From contig DATBRC010000017.1 of the NCBI GenBank assembly GCA_036560485.1, positions 1 to 64,000 on the forward strand: a stretch of 64,000 bases of DNA, written 5' to 3'. Positions 1 through 8,987 of the stretch are shown one piece after another (within the stretch, counting starts at the first letter, position 1; every line of letters begins with the position of its first letter). Below the pieces are notes generated by a model. That model had not been told where the DNA came from. It saw nothing but the letters and a program-made list of their open reading frames with translations, and ran no database searches. This stretch comes from DATBRC01 sp036560485. GTDB taxonomy: Bacteria > Pseudomonadota > Gammaproteobacteria > Burkholderiales > Burkholderiaceae_D. A program made the position numbers and the translations under genes.

Positions 1-1
1 G

Positions 2-529
2 GATGCGATGCGTCAAATCTACGGCGGTACCTTCACCAAGCAAGCCAGCACATCGGTTGCAACCGGTGGTACCAATACCTACCAAAAGGATAGCCAGGGC
101 CGTATCCGCACCAGCGAATTGTCGATCAGCGGCATGAGCCACGCATGGCCGGCAGGTTCGGGCGGACAGAACACGAACTATGTGACGAGCCAGTATGTCA
201 ACTATCCGATGTTCGTGATGAGCTATTGGTTCGCCAATAACATTCGTGCGGCCAGCGGTGGTACAACCACTACGACAGCAGGTGGGACAACAACTACCAC
301 CGCGCATGCGACGACGACGACGACGGCTACCACGACAACTACCACCGTTGCTGCAACGTGCTACACATCCAGCAACTATGCACACGTCCAAGCCGGCCGT
401 GCACATGACAGCATGGGATATGCATTGGCAAACGGATCGAACGCAAACATGGGCTTGGATAACCTCTTCTATAGCAAGACACTGAAGAAAACAGGCACCA
501 ATTATTACGTGATTGGTACCTGTCCTTAA
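2..529 (+). CDS. Secreted PHB depolymerase-like esterase, C-terminal part (cut by window start)
   Basis: Only the last 175 codons lie in the window; the reading frame is open through base 2, so the true start is upstream. The visible part matches residues 252-421 of the complete neighbour at 1166-2431. It has the catalytic-His segment GMSHAWPAG, then a Thr-rich linker of about 35 residues broken by AGG and AHA, then a Cys-bounded C-terminal domain of about 56 residues starting CYTSSNYAHV and ending GTCP. By family knowledge this is an alpha/beta-hydrolase extracellular poly(3-hydroxyalkanoate) depolymerase with linker and a putative substrate-binding domain. Its DNA is almost identical to the neighbour up to the linker and clearly diverged after it. 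The nucleophile and signal peptide lie outside the window. Confidence 0.85.
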   Translation, partial: DAMRQIYGGTFTKQASTSVATGGTNTYQKDSQGRIRTSELSISGMSHAWPAGSGGQNTNYVTSQYVNYPMFVMSYWFANNIRAASGGTTTTTAGGTTTTTAHATTTTTATTTTTTVAATCYTSSNYAHVQAGRAHDSMGYALANGSNANMGLDNLFYSKTLKKTGTNYYVIGTCP

Positions 530-555
530 GCCGCAAATTACCGTAAGACTTGAGT

Positions 556-597
556 ATCGGCGCTCCAACCCATAAGGTTGGAGCGCCGATTTATTTT
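556..597 (+). terminator. Rho-independent terminator after first depolymerase
   Basis: A perfect 15-bp inverted repeat (556-570 and 576-590) encloses a 5-nt loop and is followed by TTATTTT. It lies 26 bases after the stop of the first depolymerase, so the two tandem genes are probably separate transcription units. Confidence 0.85.
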
Positions 598-1165
598 AAG
601 CTAAGCGCAATGCAGAGAAGGCATGAGTGTTGTTCCGGTTGCGGGCAAGACTCTTTAGGAAGCACATTTGTGAACAATTGTTAAATAATATTTAATGTGC
701 AGAGCAATAAATAGCAACGACGAAAATCTGCATGAATAAATGATTCATTACTCAAATATTCTCCTAGCTACAACCTTTCCTATGAAGTAAATCTTGCAGT
801 AGCAAGTAGTGCAAGAAAAGTAGAGCCAATTGCGCCATGCTGCGTAGCAGTAATTTATCAAAATTACGCTGAAAAAGTGCCTACCGTAAAACTACTAGCT
901 TAGTTGAACCCAAAAAATAACTCGGTACTATTCAAATGCCCTTCGGAATTCTTATGAGGCCATTGATTTCATAGTGAAGCCAACAAGGTAAAGCGATAAC
1001 AACAGCCGTAAAAACAAGAGCTAAATAAAGCAATATGCATCACATGCATCAAGCTAAGTCTTCAAATAAATAAAATTAGCAATCGATGTAATTGAGTAGC
1101 GCAACTTTTCGAGCTACAAAAGTTTTGAAAATAGAAGCCCGATCAAAAACTAAATGGAGACCCAC
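598..1165. other. AT-rich gene-free stretch between the tandem depolymerases
   Basis: About 570 bases rich in A and T with stop codons in all frames. I see no convincing gene or RNA. It must hold the promoter of the second depolymerase; a GGAGA Shine-Dalgarno at 1156-1160 precedes the ATG at 1166. The long AT-rich leader suggests regulated expression, but no operator was recognised. Confidence 0.5.
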
Positions 1166-2431
1166 ATGAAGATCAACTTAAAGACGTTAATGGGACGTGT
1201 TGCAGTCGCAGCAGTGATCCTGTTACCAAGTTTCGCAGCACAAGCTGTAACAGCCGGTCCTGGCACATGGAGTAGCAACCAGACATGGGCAGCGGACTCG
1301 GTCAATGGCGGCAACCTGACCGGTTATTTCTATTGGCCAGCCTCACAACCAACCAAAAACGGTCTGCGCGCGCTAGTTCTGGTATTGCATGGTTGCGCCC
1401 AGACAGCGGCAAACGATGTGATCAATGGCAGCGATGGCGGCTATAACTGGGCAGCAGCAGCCGATCAGTACGGCGCAGTGATCCTGGCACCGAATGCTAC
1501 CGGCAATGTGTCGGGTCAGCATTGCTGGGATTATTCGCGCACCAACCATAGCCGTACAACCGGCCATGAATATGTGCTGCTCGACTTGATCAATCGTTTC
1601 GTCACCAATTCGCAATATTCAATTGATCCAAACCAGGTCTATGTCACCGGTCTATCATCGGGCGGCGGTGAAACGATTGTGATGGGTTGTATCGCACCGG
1701 ATATCTTTGCCGGCTGGGGTGAAAATGCCGGCCCAACACCTGGCACCACTACATTGCAGATTGGCATGGTACCGTCTGGTTATACATCGGCTAACGCACG
1801 CGACAACTGTAAAACTCTGGCTGGCAGCAATTCTGGCGCCTTTGCAACACAAATCGCAGCAGGTGTATGGGGTACAAGTGATTCCACCGTGGCACCTGGC
1901 TACAATCCATTGATGATGGATGCGATGCGTCAAATCTATGGTGGCACGTTCACCAAGCAAGCCAGCACATCGGTTGCAACCGGTGGTACCAATACCTACC
2001 AAAAGGATAGCCAGGGCCGTATCCGCACCAGCGAATTGTCGATCAGCGGCATGAGCCACGCATGGCCGGCAGGTTCGGGCGGACAGAATACGAACTATGT
2101 GACGAGCCAGTATGTCAACTATCCGATGTTCGTGATGAGCTATTGGTTCGCCAATAACATTCGTGCGGGCAGCAGCGGTACGACGACGACTACAGCGGGC
2201 GGCGGTACTACTACCACCACAACAGCGACTACTACCACCACAACGGTAGCTGGCGCCTGCTACAACTCGAGCAACTACGCTCATGTGACAGCAGGTCGTG
2301 CACATGACAGTATGGGCACTGCATATGCAAACGGCTCGAATCAGAGCATGGGTCTGGACAATACGTTCTACACGACCAAACTGCGTTTCAAGAGCACCAA
2401 TTACTATGTAATTGACTCTACTTGCCCTTAA
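1166..2431 (+). CDS. Secreted PHB depolymerase-family esterase with Thr-rich linker and C-terminal binding domain
   Basis: A 421-residue exported alpha/beta hydrolase predicted to cleave extracellular polyhydroxyalkanoate or related polyesters. Residues 1-27 form a Sec signal peptide ending AAQA. Other marks are the oxyanion segment LHGC (74-77), lipase box GLSSG with nucleophile Ser164, probable acid Asp239 (GTSD) and His298 (GMSHAWPAG). A Thr-rich linker (about 339-360) leads to a C-terminal domain (365-421) bounded by Cys365 and Cys420, probably a substrate-binding module. The ATG at 1166 is preferred over the one at 1154 because GGAGA lies 5 nt upstream and the signal peptide then starts MKINLKTLMG. 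The nearby T2SS is the likely export route (inference). The exact polymer cannot be told from sequence. Confidence 0.9.
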   Translation: MKINLKTLMGRVAVAAVILLPSFAAQAVTAGPGTWSSNQTWAADSVNGGNLTGYFYWPASQPTKNGLRALVLVLHGCAQTAANDVINGSDGGYNWAAAADQYGAVILAPNATGNVSGQHCWDYSRTNHSRTTGHEYVLLDLINRFVTNSQYSIDPNQVYVTGLSSGGGETIVMGCIAPDIFAGWGENAGPTPGTTTLQIGMVPSGYTSANARDNCKTLAGSNSGAFATQIAAGVWGTSDSTVAPGYNPLMMDAMRQIYGGTFTKQASTSVATGGTNTYQKDSQGRIRTSELSISGMSHAWPAGSGGQNTNYVTSQYVNYPMFVMSYWFANNIRAGSSGTTTTTAGGGTTTTTTATTTTTTVAGACYNSSNYAHVTAGRAHDSMGTAYANGSNQSMGLDNTFYTTKLRFKSTNYYVIDSTCP

Positions 2432-2476
2432 TAGCAGTAGTAGTTGAATAGCTCCATGCCTAGTAAAGCATGGAAT

Positions 2477-2510
2477 AAAAAGCGGATCCTTTGATCCGCT
2501 TTTTTAATTT
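2477..2510. terminator. Bidirectional rho-independent terminator
   Basis: A 12-bp inverted repeat (2477-2488 and 2493-2504) with a 4-nt loop has an A-run before it and a T-run after it. It can therefore end both the depolymerase (plus) and the glycosyltransferase cluster (minus). From 2511 to 2731 I see only AT-rich sequence without a gene. Confidence 0.8.
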
Positions 2511-2731
2511 TGGGAATACGAGAAATAAAAACACAAAATCAAACCAGATTGCATTTCATCAATGGAAGTAATAAGCAAATCCAATTTGAATTTGAGCAGA
2601 AAGAAAAAGAGCAGATTTAAGGAGGTGATTGCAAAACAAATACCGTGTAACGCAGCCAAAGAAAAATCCTATCTAGCTTAGGATGATTAACTTACAGCAT
2701 GGCGATTACCTGTTCTGATTCGCAATCTGTT

Positions 2732-3721
2732 CTAGGACTCAATGGTATGAAAGGGAGTGCTTTTAAGATTATCAACATTAGATTTTTGACCAATGATTTC
2801 ACCGACCAGAAATTCCGGACGCCCTTTGATCTCATCGAAAATCTGAGCAAGATAAGCGCCTAGAACGCCAATCCCCAGTAGATTGGCAGAGCCGAAAAAC
2901 AGAATGACGACGGTTATCGATGTCCAGCCCGAAATGGCAATGTCCGTCATCCATGAATACAGCGCTTGTAACAGCAACAGACCTGCCGCGAACATGCCCA
3001 ATACGCCAAGCCGGAAAATCATGCCGAGCGGTTTGGCGCTATAGGATGTGATGGCAGTGACAGCCAGTCGCGTCAATTGTGCGGTACTCCAATGACTATC
3101 GCCGGCGATACGTGGTGCAACGTCGAAGCCCACTACTTCGGTGGTAAAACCTGTCCAAACTGTCATGCCGCGAAAAAAGCGGACCTTTTCCGGAAAAGCC
3201 AATAACGTATCGACCACACGGCGATCCAGCAATCGAAAGTCGGACGCGCCTTCCAGGTCAAGGCCAGTCAATGCATGCATCAGTCCATTGAAGAGTCGCG
3301 CATTGAGGCGCGCCATCAAGGTGTCAGTGTCGCGCTTGGATTTTTGTGCGGCGACGATTTGCGCCTTGCCGGCACGCCACGGCGCCAACATGTTGGGCAA
3401 TAGCGTCGGCGGATGCTGACCATCCGCATCCATGATCAATACCGCCTTGCCACGTGCTTGCCGCAACCCTGCCAGAATGGCCGCTTCCTTGCCGAAGTTG
3501 CGTGTAAAACGTAGCCCGCGCAATTGCGGATAGATGGCAATTTCCTTGCGAATATATTCCCAAGTCGCGTCGCGGCTGCCATCATCGACAACCCATACTT
3601 CATAACTGGCGCAGCAGTCGCGCAACATGTCGAACAGTTGTTCGAAGAAGGTGGAAAGTCCGGCCGCTTCGTTATAGGCCGGAACAACTACGCTGAGTTC
3701 TGGAGTGTCGGTTGGAGTCAT
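2732..3721 (-). CDS. GtrB/DPM1-like family 2 glycosyltransferase with two C-terminal membrane helices
   Basis: A 329-residue membrane-bound GT2 enzyme. The GT-A fold shows in LSVVVPAYNE (9-18), VVDDGS (44-49) and the metal-binding DAD at 98-100 followed by GQHPP. Two hydrophobic helices near 232-255 and 266-290 are typical of the GtrB/ArnC/DPM1 group, which moves a sugar from a nucleotide donor onto undecaprenyl phosphate on the cytoplasmic face. The start is one base beyond the stop of the giant membrane protein, so it is the last gene of a four-gene minus-strand unit that begins with a GtrA-like protein. The family is secure; the sugar and final acceptor are unknown. Confidence 0.88.
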   Translation of the reverse strand: MTPTDTPELSVVVPAYNEAAGLSTFFEQLFDMLRDCCASYEVWVVDDGSRDATWEYIRKEIAIYPQLRGLRFTRNFGKEAAILAGLRQARGKAVLIMDADGQHPPTLLPNMLAPWRAGKAQIVAAQKSKRDTDTLMARLNARLFNGLMHALTGLDLEGASDFRLLDRRVVDTLLAFPEKVRFFRGMTVWTGFTTEVVGFDVAPRIAGDSHWSTAQLTRLAVTAITSYSAKPLGMIFRLGVLGMFAAGLLLLQALYSWMTDIAISGWTSITVVILFFGSANLLGIGVLGAYLAQIFDEIKGRPEFLVGEIIGQKSNVDNLKSTPFHTIES

Positions 3722-3722
3722 G

Positions 3723-6700
3723 TCATTGCGCCTGATCGAGCTTCAGGGTCCATGGATTATTCGGATATTCTTCGCGCATACGTTGCATCAATGGTTCAAC
3801 TTCCGCGCGGTGGCCATCTTGCTCTTCAAATTGTATGTAAGTGTACAAAGCTTCAGGCACCCAATAGCCGTGATAATGGTCAAACAATTCGCGATAACGG
3901 ACTTTGGCTTCCGCTTTTTGACCGGCCATTTCACTTGATTTAGCCAGCCAGAACAAGGCCTCTTCTTTTTTGGCAGGTGGCCGCCGCAATTGGTACGCAC
4001 GGAGGAAAAATTGGCTCGCTTCCTTGTAATGACTGGCATTCATAGCATCCCACGCCTGCGTATAGACGCGCTCAGGAGAGTGCGTGCCAAAATAAAGGCC
4101 TGCCAGCGCAAGAAATGCCCAGCCCGCAAAGATCGGTAACCAAAAGCGCAACCCGGCATGCGATACGTTGAATTCGGTGGAAGCGTTTGCAGGTTGCGTT
4201 ATGCGTTTGCGAATCAGGAATGCGACAAAAATGAATGCGATGAGCGTCGACGCAATGCCAAGCTTGCCAACAAGCGTGTGACCATACACAAGACGAATTT
4301 CTTTTTCCTCCGGCGTCACCAGCATGAAACCCGGTCCTGCAATTTGCAATGTGCCTTTTGATTCAAGATGCCAGCGCGGGTGATAGGCGATTTTGATCAA
4401 GTGTGGTTTGCCGACTGCACTGGTTTCAAAAATGAGTTCGTTACGCGATAAAGATTTTTCCCGAACCGGTGAAGCGACAGCATCCTTGTTATCGTCTTTC
4501 GGTACGATGCCCATGCCCGTTTTGCCATTGCCGTATACCGGTAAATAAGCATCAAAGCGGCTGCGCGTGCGGAACCATGCGAACGCATCCTGCATCCAGT
4601 CCTGCGCCGGCCGTGCACGCATAGGTTGTGTCACTACCTCAGCCAAGTGGCTGTTGAACTGTTTCAGATGGTACAGCGCATAAGGTGATGACTCGGCAAA
4701 TTTGTCGAACAAACCGCTTGCTTCAATCGCGTTTTTTGCATCTGTACTGCGTAGCAGTATCGTATCCGCGTGCATAAAATTCAAATGCCTGGCAGCGAAT
4801 TGCGGATCGAGACTGCCGCTTGGGAAGCGCACCAGCGGTGATGAAGGATGTGTCGAAATTTCTGATTGAATTTGATAGATGGCCGGCCCAAGCAAAGCCG
4901 ATTCCATGTAGAGTCCCTCCAGCACTGGACGGTGATTGAGGAACATCGGCAACGCTTCCAGCGAACGTGTCGAACCAAGATCGTTATTGGCCGGATCATG
5001 TTCGAAGGCGAGCCGCGGACTCCACAAATCGCCTTTCATTGCAGGGAAAAGTTGGCTCAAGTTATGCCACTGTGGCTTCGCTTCCAAGCCTGAATGATTC
5101 CATAGCCCCCAGTCGGGTGCTTTTTGAATATGTTCACCGAGCCAGCCAAGCATACCCAAACATGCAGCGGTCACTATCAGAACACGATACGAGCTCGCTA
5201 ATAAGGTGTTATTCGAATGAATCCTTGTTCCGAATGATGATGGCGCTTGCCTAAGTAACCAGTCCAAAACGATGGCGCCAAGTACCCATACCAGCGGTAA
5301 AAAGCGGATGTCAGACAAACCAAGCTGATTGCCGACAAGTGCCAATCCTGCAGCGGTGATGACATAACGCACGTCACGCCGTTGTTCCTGACTCAAGCCG
5401 AATGACGATAGTGTTCGGCCAAGCAACCAGCCGCAAGCACTGGCAACAAGTACCCAGATCAGTGGCAAGTAGCGAATGTCAGACCAGCCAAATTGATTGC
5501 CGATCATAGCCAATACTGCAGCACTGATGATAGTGCATACATCTTGCCATTGTTCCTGATTCCGGCCGAATGATGATAGTGCTTGGTTAAGCAACCAGCC
5601 GCATGTGATGGCGCCGAGCACCCATACCAGCGGGAGGAAGCGAAGGTCATGCAGTCCAAGTTGATCGCCGGCGATAAACGTCACAGCAGACAACGCAGCA
5701 GCGCTGAAGAAATAGCACACGCTTCTTCGTTGTTCCAGATTCCAGTCGAATGAGGCCAGCGCTTGCCCCAGCAACCAGCCGCACGCGATGGCGCCCAGTA
5801 TCCATACCAAAGGGAAGAAACGAATATCGGCCAATCCAAGTTGATCGCCGGCGATGAAAGCCACCGCAGCCAATCCTGCAGCGCTGGCGAAATAGCACAC
5901 TGCGCGCCGTTGTCCTTCACCCCAACCACGTCGCACACTCGGGAAGACCAGCATCGTAACGCCGAGCAGACCTGCAACTACCGAAGGCCATAACGTGGCA
6001 GGTAGCAGATCATTCCAGCCGCCAACAGGAAAAGAAGCATCGTTGGGAATGGTCAAGCTATGCATTTCGATCATCGGCCACAGCCATCCACCGAGCAAAG
6101 CAAATGCCAGCAAGTGGCCGCGCAGCAAAATGCCGATCGATGTTTTGAGGCGCTGCTTGTCGCCGTTTGCCAAGCCATCCAGCAGCAGGAATACACTGGA
6201 AAATCCCACAACAAGCAATGGAAAGCCATGTGAAAATCCACTGGCGGCTTCCAGCAATGCAGCCAACAACCAGCCGCGCCCGAGGTTGATTGCTCTGACC
6301 CAGGCCATCATTGCCAGCACAGCAAACAGCAAGCCATAGCTATAGGCAAACTCGCCGGCCAAGGTCGATAACAAATTGCCGCCCCAGATTGAATTTTGTT
6401 CGTGCAACACAAAGGCCAATGCGCCAAGCCCGCCGAAGAAAGCGGAATGCCATGAGAAATTCAACCAGCGGCGGCTGGCAGTATAGACAGCGCCAGGCAA
6501 CAGCATGGCAGCTAAAAACGATCCCCATTTAAAGGCCGATGCGAGACCTATCAACTTGGACAATACGGCGATGACGATGAACGGCAACGGAAAATAGTAA
6601 GAAAGAAAAGGCATGCCGCCGAAAACTTCCGGTACCCACGGGACGATTTGGCCGGAAAACAGCAAGTCCTTGGCATACAGCCACGCATATAACAAATGCG

Positions 6701-6860
6701 AAGCGGCATCGCCGCCGGTAGGCCAGTTCGATGAATTGAGATACGCGATACCCAGAACCGAGGCCACGACGATCGCTGTGCAAAACGTAAAAAGCAGGTC
6801 GCCCAGCCAGCCGGCGAATTTTTGCGAGCGAGCCGACAGGCTGAATATTGCGCGCATCAT
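3723..6860 (-). CDS. Giant polytopic membrane protein with four internal tandem repeats and a C-terminal TPR region
   Basis: A 1045-residue inner-membrane protein. The N-terminal part (about 20-310) has many hydrophobic helices and a loop with Asp51 after NWPTGG, reminiscent of GT-C-type or YfhO-like membrane glycosyltransferases. Residues 317-544 are four tandem copies of a 56-60-residue unit (see the repeat entry). A long, probably periplasmic, segment (about 575-880) with SLEALPMFLNHRPVLEG follows, then one or two helices and a TPR-like C-terminus (last 125 residues). The ATG at 6860 overlaps the upstream stop as ATGA. Placed between GtrA- and GtrB-like genes, it is a candidate for the periplasmic transferase that uses the flipped lipid-linked sugar (inference). 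No catalytic motif was proved. Confidence 0.75.
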   Translation of the reverse strand: MMRAIFSLSARSQKFAGWLGDLLFTFCTAIVVASVLGIAYLNSSNWPTGGDAASHLLYAWLYAKDLLFSGQIVPWVPEVFGGMPFLSYYFPLPFIVIAVLSKLIGLASAFKWGSFLAAMLLPGAVYTASRRWLNFSWHSAFFGGLGALAFVLHEQNSIWGGNLLSTLAGEFAYSYGLLFAVLAMMAWVRAINLGRGWLLAALLEAASGFSHGFPLLVVGFSSVFLLLDGLANGDKQRLKTSIGILLRGHLLAFALLGGWLWPMIEMHSLTIPNDASFPVGGWNDLLPATLWPSVVAGLLGVTMLVFPSVRRGWGEGQRRAVCYFASAAGLAAVAFIAGDQLGLADIRFFPLVWILGAIACGWLLGQALASFDWNLEQRRSVCYFFSAAALSAVTFIAGDQLGLHDLRFLPLVWVLGAITCGWLLNQALSSFGRNQEQWQDVCTIISAAVLAMIGNQFGWSDIRYLPLIWVLVASACGWLLGRTLSSFGLSQEQRRDVRYVITAAGLALVGNQLGLSDIRFLPLVWVLGAIVLDWLLRQAPSSFGTRIHSNNTLLASSYRVLIVTAACLGMLGWLGEHIQKAPDWGLWNHSGLEAKPQWHNLSQLFPAMKGDLWSPRLAFEHDPANNDLGSTRSLEALPMFLNHRPVLEGLYMESALLGPAIYQIQSEISTHPSSPLVRFPSGSLDPQFAARHLNFMHADTILLRSTDAKNAIEASGLFDKFAESSPYALYHLKQFNSHLAEVVTQPMRARPAQDWMQDAFAWFRTRSRFDAYLPVYGNGKTGMGIVPKDDNKDAVASPVREKSLSRNELIFETSAVGKPHLIKIAYHPRWHLESKGTLQIAGPGFMLVTPEEKEIRLVYGHTLVGKLGIASTLIAFIFVAFLIRKRITQPANASTEFNVSHAGLRFWLPIFAGWAFLALAGLYFGTHSPERVYTQAWDAMNASHYKEASQFFLRAYQLRRPPAKKEEALFWLAKSSEMAGQKAEAKVRYRELFDHYHGYWVPEALYTYIQFEEQDGHRAEVEPLMQRMREEYPNNPWTLKLDQAQ
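5229..5912 (-). repeat. Four in-frame tandem repeats inside the giant membrane protein
   Basis: Residues 317-544 consist of four consecutive units, each reading roughly QRR.VCY..SAA.L, then G(D/N)Q(L/F)G...D(I/L)R(F/Y).PL(V/I)W(V/I)L.A...WLL..A.SSF. GDQLG or GNQ(L/F)G starts at residues 338, 398, 454 and 510, so the first spacing is 60 residues and the next two are 56. The DNA also repeats, with period about 168-180 bases. Each unit would add one or two membrane helices. Confidence 0.9.
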
Positions 6861-7717
6861 TTGGCCGCCTTTTTGCGCCAAGCGCTGACCAGGCAGATTA
6901 ACATTACGATGGCTGCGACCGTTGCAATTCCTTCGGCCCAATTATAAAAACGCACACTGGCATCGAGCCAGGACGCGCGCTGTTGCACGCCTTGTACGCC
7001 GCCATTGATCAAATTTTGCACAACATATCCGCCGCCCACTTCGTGCAATAGCATTGCCGACGGCAGGCCCGCACCGAGGTTGAGATGCAATTTATCCATG
7101 CCAGGCTGCCATTCGATACGCCGTGCCGGCGGTTGTTTATGGACGAATGAGACCGGTGCACTGAGCGGTGCGATACCCTCTTCTTGCGGCCATAACAGCC
7201 AACTGGTATGAATGACGACACCACCTTCATTGCGTGGTGGTGCGATGGTCATCAATCCCTTTTCATATCTGCTTTCTGAAAGATCAGATGTAACAGACGG
7301 TTGATTAAAAAATGAAATCTGTCCGAAGCCATTGCCTGCCTGATCGAAGAAGCGAACCATGACGGGACGAAAAAGATCGAGTGGAAAGGGCTTTTGTTGC
7401 TGTGTAGTAGTTGGCCAAACGAAATCAATGTGCGCATTTGCAGCGAGTTCAGCCGATGGCGTTGTTCCCGCCTGCTGCGGTAACGGATCCCAACGCCCGT
7501 CAGGGAGCAAACGCATGACCGCAGGATAGTAAGCGGAGCTGTTACCCTGATTGGTCAGCGTGAGCGTATTGCCGTTGATCGACAGGCCAAAGAAGATATT
7601 ACCCGCATGTGCCGGCAGCACAAAAATCAGCAATGTTAACAATCCCGCCGACGCGCAGCGGAATAGAGGAGGAAATATTTTCACGTTCATTGGTTTTGAT
7701 AAGAAACGACGTCTCAT
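6857..7717 (-). CDS. Exported single-anchor protein of unknown function in the Gtr-like cluster
   Basis: A 286-residue protein I do not recognise. It has an N-terminal signal peptide ending AHA (cleavage near residue 38 from this start, or 29 if the in-frame ATG at 7690 is used; neither start has a clear Shine-Dalgarno). A beta-rich periplasmic part beginning GNIFFGLSINGNTLTLTNQG follows, then one membrane helix near the C-terminus (about 261-280) and a short basic tail WRKKAAK. This suggests a periplasmic domain anchored by its C-terminus. It overlaps the giant membrane protein by 4 nt (ATGA) and is likely co-transcribed with it and with the GtrA-like gene 109 nt upstream. It may partner the membrane transferase. 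Confidence 0.7.
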   Translation of the reverse strand: MRRRFLSKPMNVKIFPPLFRCASAGLLTLLIFVLPAHAGNIFFGLSINGNTLTLTNQGNSSAYYPAVMRLLPDGRWDPLPQQAGTTPSAELAANAHIDFVWPTTTQQQKPFPLDLFRPVMVRFFDQAGNGFGQISFFNQPSVTSDLSESRYEKGLMTIAPPRNEGGVVIHTSWLLWPQEEGIAPLSAPVSFVHKQPPARRIEWQPGMDKLHLNLGAGLPSAMLLHEVGGGYVVQNLINGGVQGVQQRASWLDASVRFYNWAEGIATVAAIVMLICLVSAWRKKAAK

Positions 7718-7826
7718 GAATTATTTTGGCTGTCGGGAAATGCGATCCCGCAGAGTTTTTATTCGGGCAATTGTAGCCCGATTCCATCCAACTGTATGTA
7801 GTTGAAGAAGTGGTAATGCGATGTGT

Positions 7827-8210
7827 TTAGCGTTCCTGGAAGGTCCAGAATCGGTTACCAAAAAAACTCCACACCATGACCAGTCCGGTTGTCGCGATTT
7901 GGCAAAGCAGATAATGCGCGCCAAGCAAGTCCACACCTATCCACATGAATAAGGTATTAAGAAGAAGTCCAGTCGTAGCAACCAATACAAATTTGCAAAT
8001 GCTTTCCTTATGTTGCTTGGTGCTGCGGAAGGTAAAACGGTAGTTCAATGAATAATTGACACATGCACCCAGCAATGCACCCGCTGCAGATGCGGGGACT
8101 GCTGCGACATGCGCAATTTGGACCAGTGTGATCAATAAACCATAGTGTCCAATCGCGGACATGAAGCCGACGCCGGCAAATCGAATAAATTGCTGAAAGA
8201 GTTCGGCCAT
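7827..8210 (-). CDS. GtrA-family membrane protein (lipid-linked sugar flippase-like)
   Basis: A 127-residue protein with four hydrophobic helices and the GtrA hallmarks: FIRFAGVGFMSAIGHYG at the start, the loop VNYSLNYRFTFRS, and the C-terminal NRFWTFQER. GtrA/DPMS3 proteins are thought to flip undecaprenyl-phosphate-linked sugars across the inner membrane or to stabilise the partner glycosyltransferase. It heads the minus-strand cluster that ends with the GtrB-like enzyme, which supports a complete Gtr-type module. The gene is divergent from the T2SS operon across a 286-base gap. Confidence 0.88.
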   Translation of the reverse strand: MAELFQQFIRFAGVGFMSAIGHYGLLITLVQIAHVAAVPASAAGALLGACVNYSLNYRFTFRSTKQHKESICKFVLVATTGLLLNTLFMWIGVDLLGAHYLLCQIATTGLVMVWSFFGNRFWTFQER

Positions 8211-8496
8211 GATTGATTATTGATTTGTTCGTCAAAAAATATGCACTTTTTTGTGACGGCATTGTCTCACTGGTGCACGCATAGCGCCGTGTATTGTAAA
8301 ACATACAAACCGCCCGACTTCGCTAAATTGCAGATCTCCATAATAGGCTGGTAATGCCATCGATTTGCCGCCGGTTTTGTAATAAATTTTGTAAATCCAC
8401 TTTACCCGCTGATTTGCCAGTATAAGAATTGCCACTTCGGCCTTATACTCGCATTTCGCAGCCCACTCATTTCATTGTTCATTTGGAAACCATCTT

Positions 8497-8958
8497 ATGC
8501 AGAATGTAACCCTCTCATCCACGCATCGCATCAGCACACGCGCTCGCGGTTTTACACTGATAGAAATCATGGTTGTCGTTGTGATTCTTGGTATCTTGGC
8601 AGCGCTGGTCGTTCCCAAACTGATTGGCCGTGTTGACGAATCGCGTATCGCAGCTGCCAAACTGGATATCGGTAATCTTAAAGCGGCGCTCAATATGTAC
8701 AAATTGGATAACCAGCGTTTTCCGACCACAGAGCAAGGATTGCAAGCACTTGTGACCAAACCAACTTCAGGCCCCGAGCCTAAAGGGTGGCGTTCCGGCG
8801 GCTATATTGAAAAATTACCGAACGATCCCTGGAAAAATCCATACCAATATATCTCACCTGGAACGCATGGACAGCCGCTCGATATATTTTCGTATGGCGC
8901 CGATGGTCAGCCAGGGGGCACCGGCGATGATGCCGACATTGGTTCGTGGGATCTGTAA
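8497..8958 (+). CDS. gspG: Type II secretion major pseudopilin GspG
   Basis: The 153-residue major pseudopilin, building block of the T2SS piston. A short basic leader is followed by the prepilin peptidase site RG/FTLIE (cleavage after Gly18) and the hydrophobic helix with Glu at mature position 5. The GspG C-terminal signature is present: NDPWKNPYQY and a GDDADIGSWDL tail with the Asp residues that usually bind calcium. It is the first gene of a long plus-strand gsp operon. No gspO is in the window, so the prepilin peptidase must be encoded elsewhere. Confidence 0.97.
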   Translation: MQNVTLSSTHRISTRARGFTLIEIMVVVVILGILAALVVPKLIGRVDESRIAAAKLDIGNLKAALNMYKLDNQRFPTTEQGLQALVTKPTSGPEPKGWRSGGYIEKLPNDPWKNPYQYISPGTHGQPLDIFSYGADGQPGGTGDDADIGSWDL

Positions 8959-8987
8959 TTTCCACTGACACAACTGTCTTCTATTCC

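Noticed and set aside
260..360. Repetitive ACN tracts that might be mistaken for a repeat array or CRISPR
   Set aside because: They are in frame and encode Thr-rich linkers of secreted enzymes; no regular spacer-repeat structure.
1655..2305. Open frame of 216 codons on the minus strand inside the second depolymerase
   Set aside because: Cys/Arg-rich product and no ribosome-binding site; the catalytic motifs are on the plus strand.
2619..2631. Perfect anti-16S-like Shine-Dalgarno followed by a TTG and a 15-codon frame
   Set aside because: Spacing to the TTG is too short and the peptide is short and featureless; probably chance.
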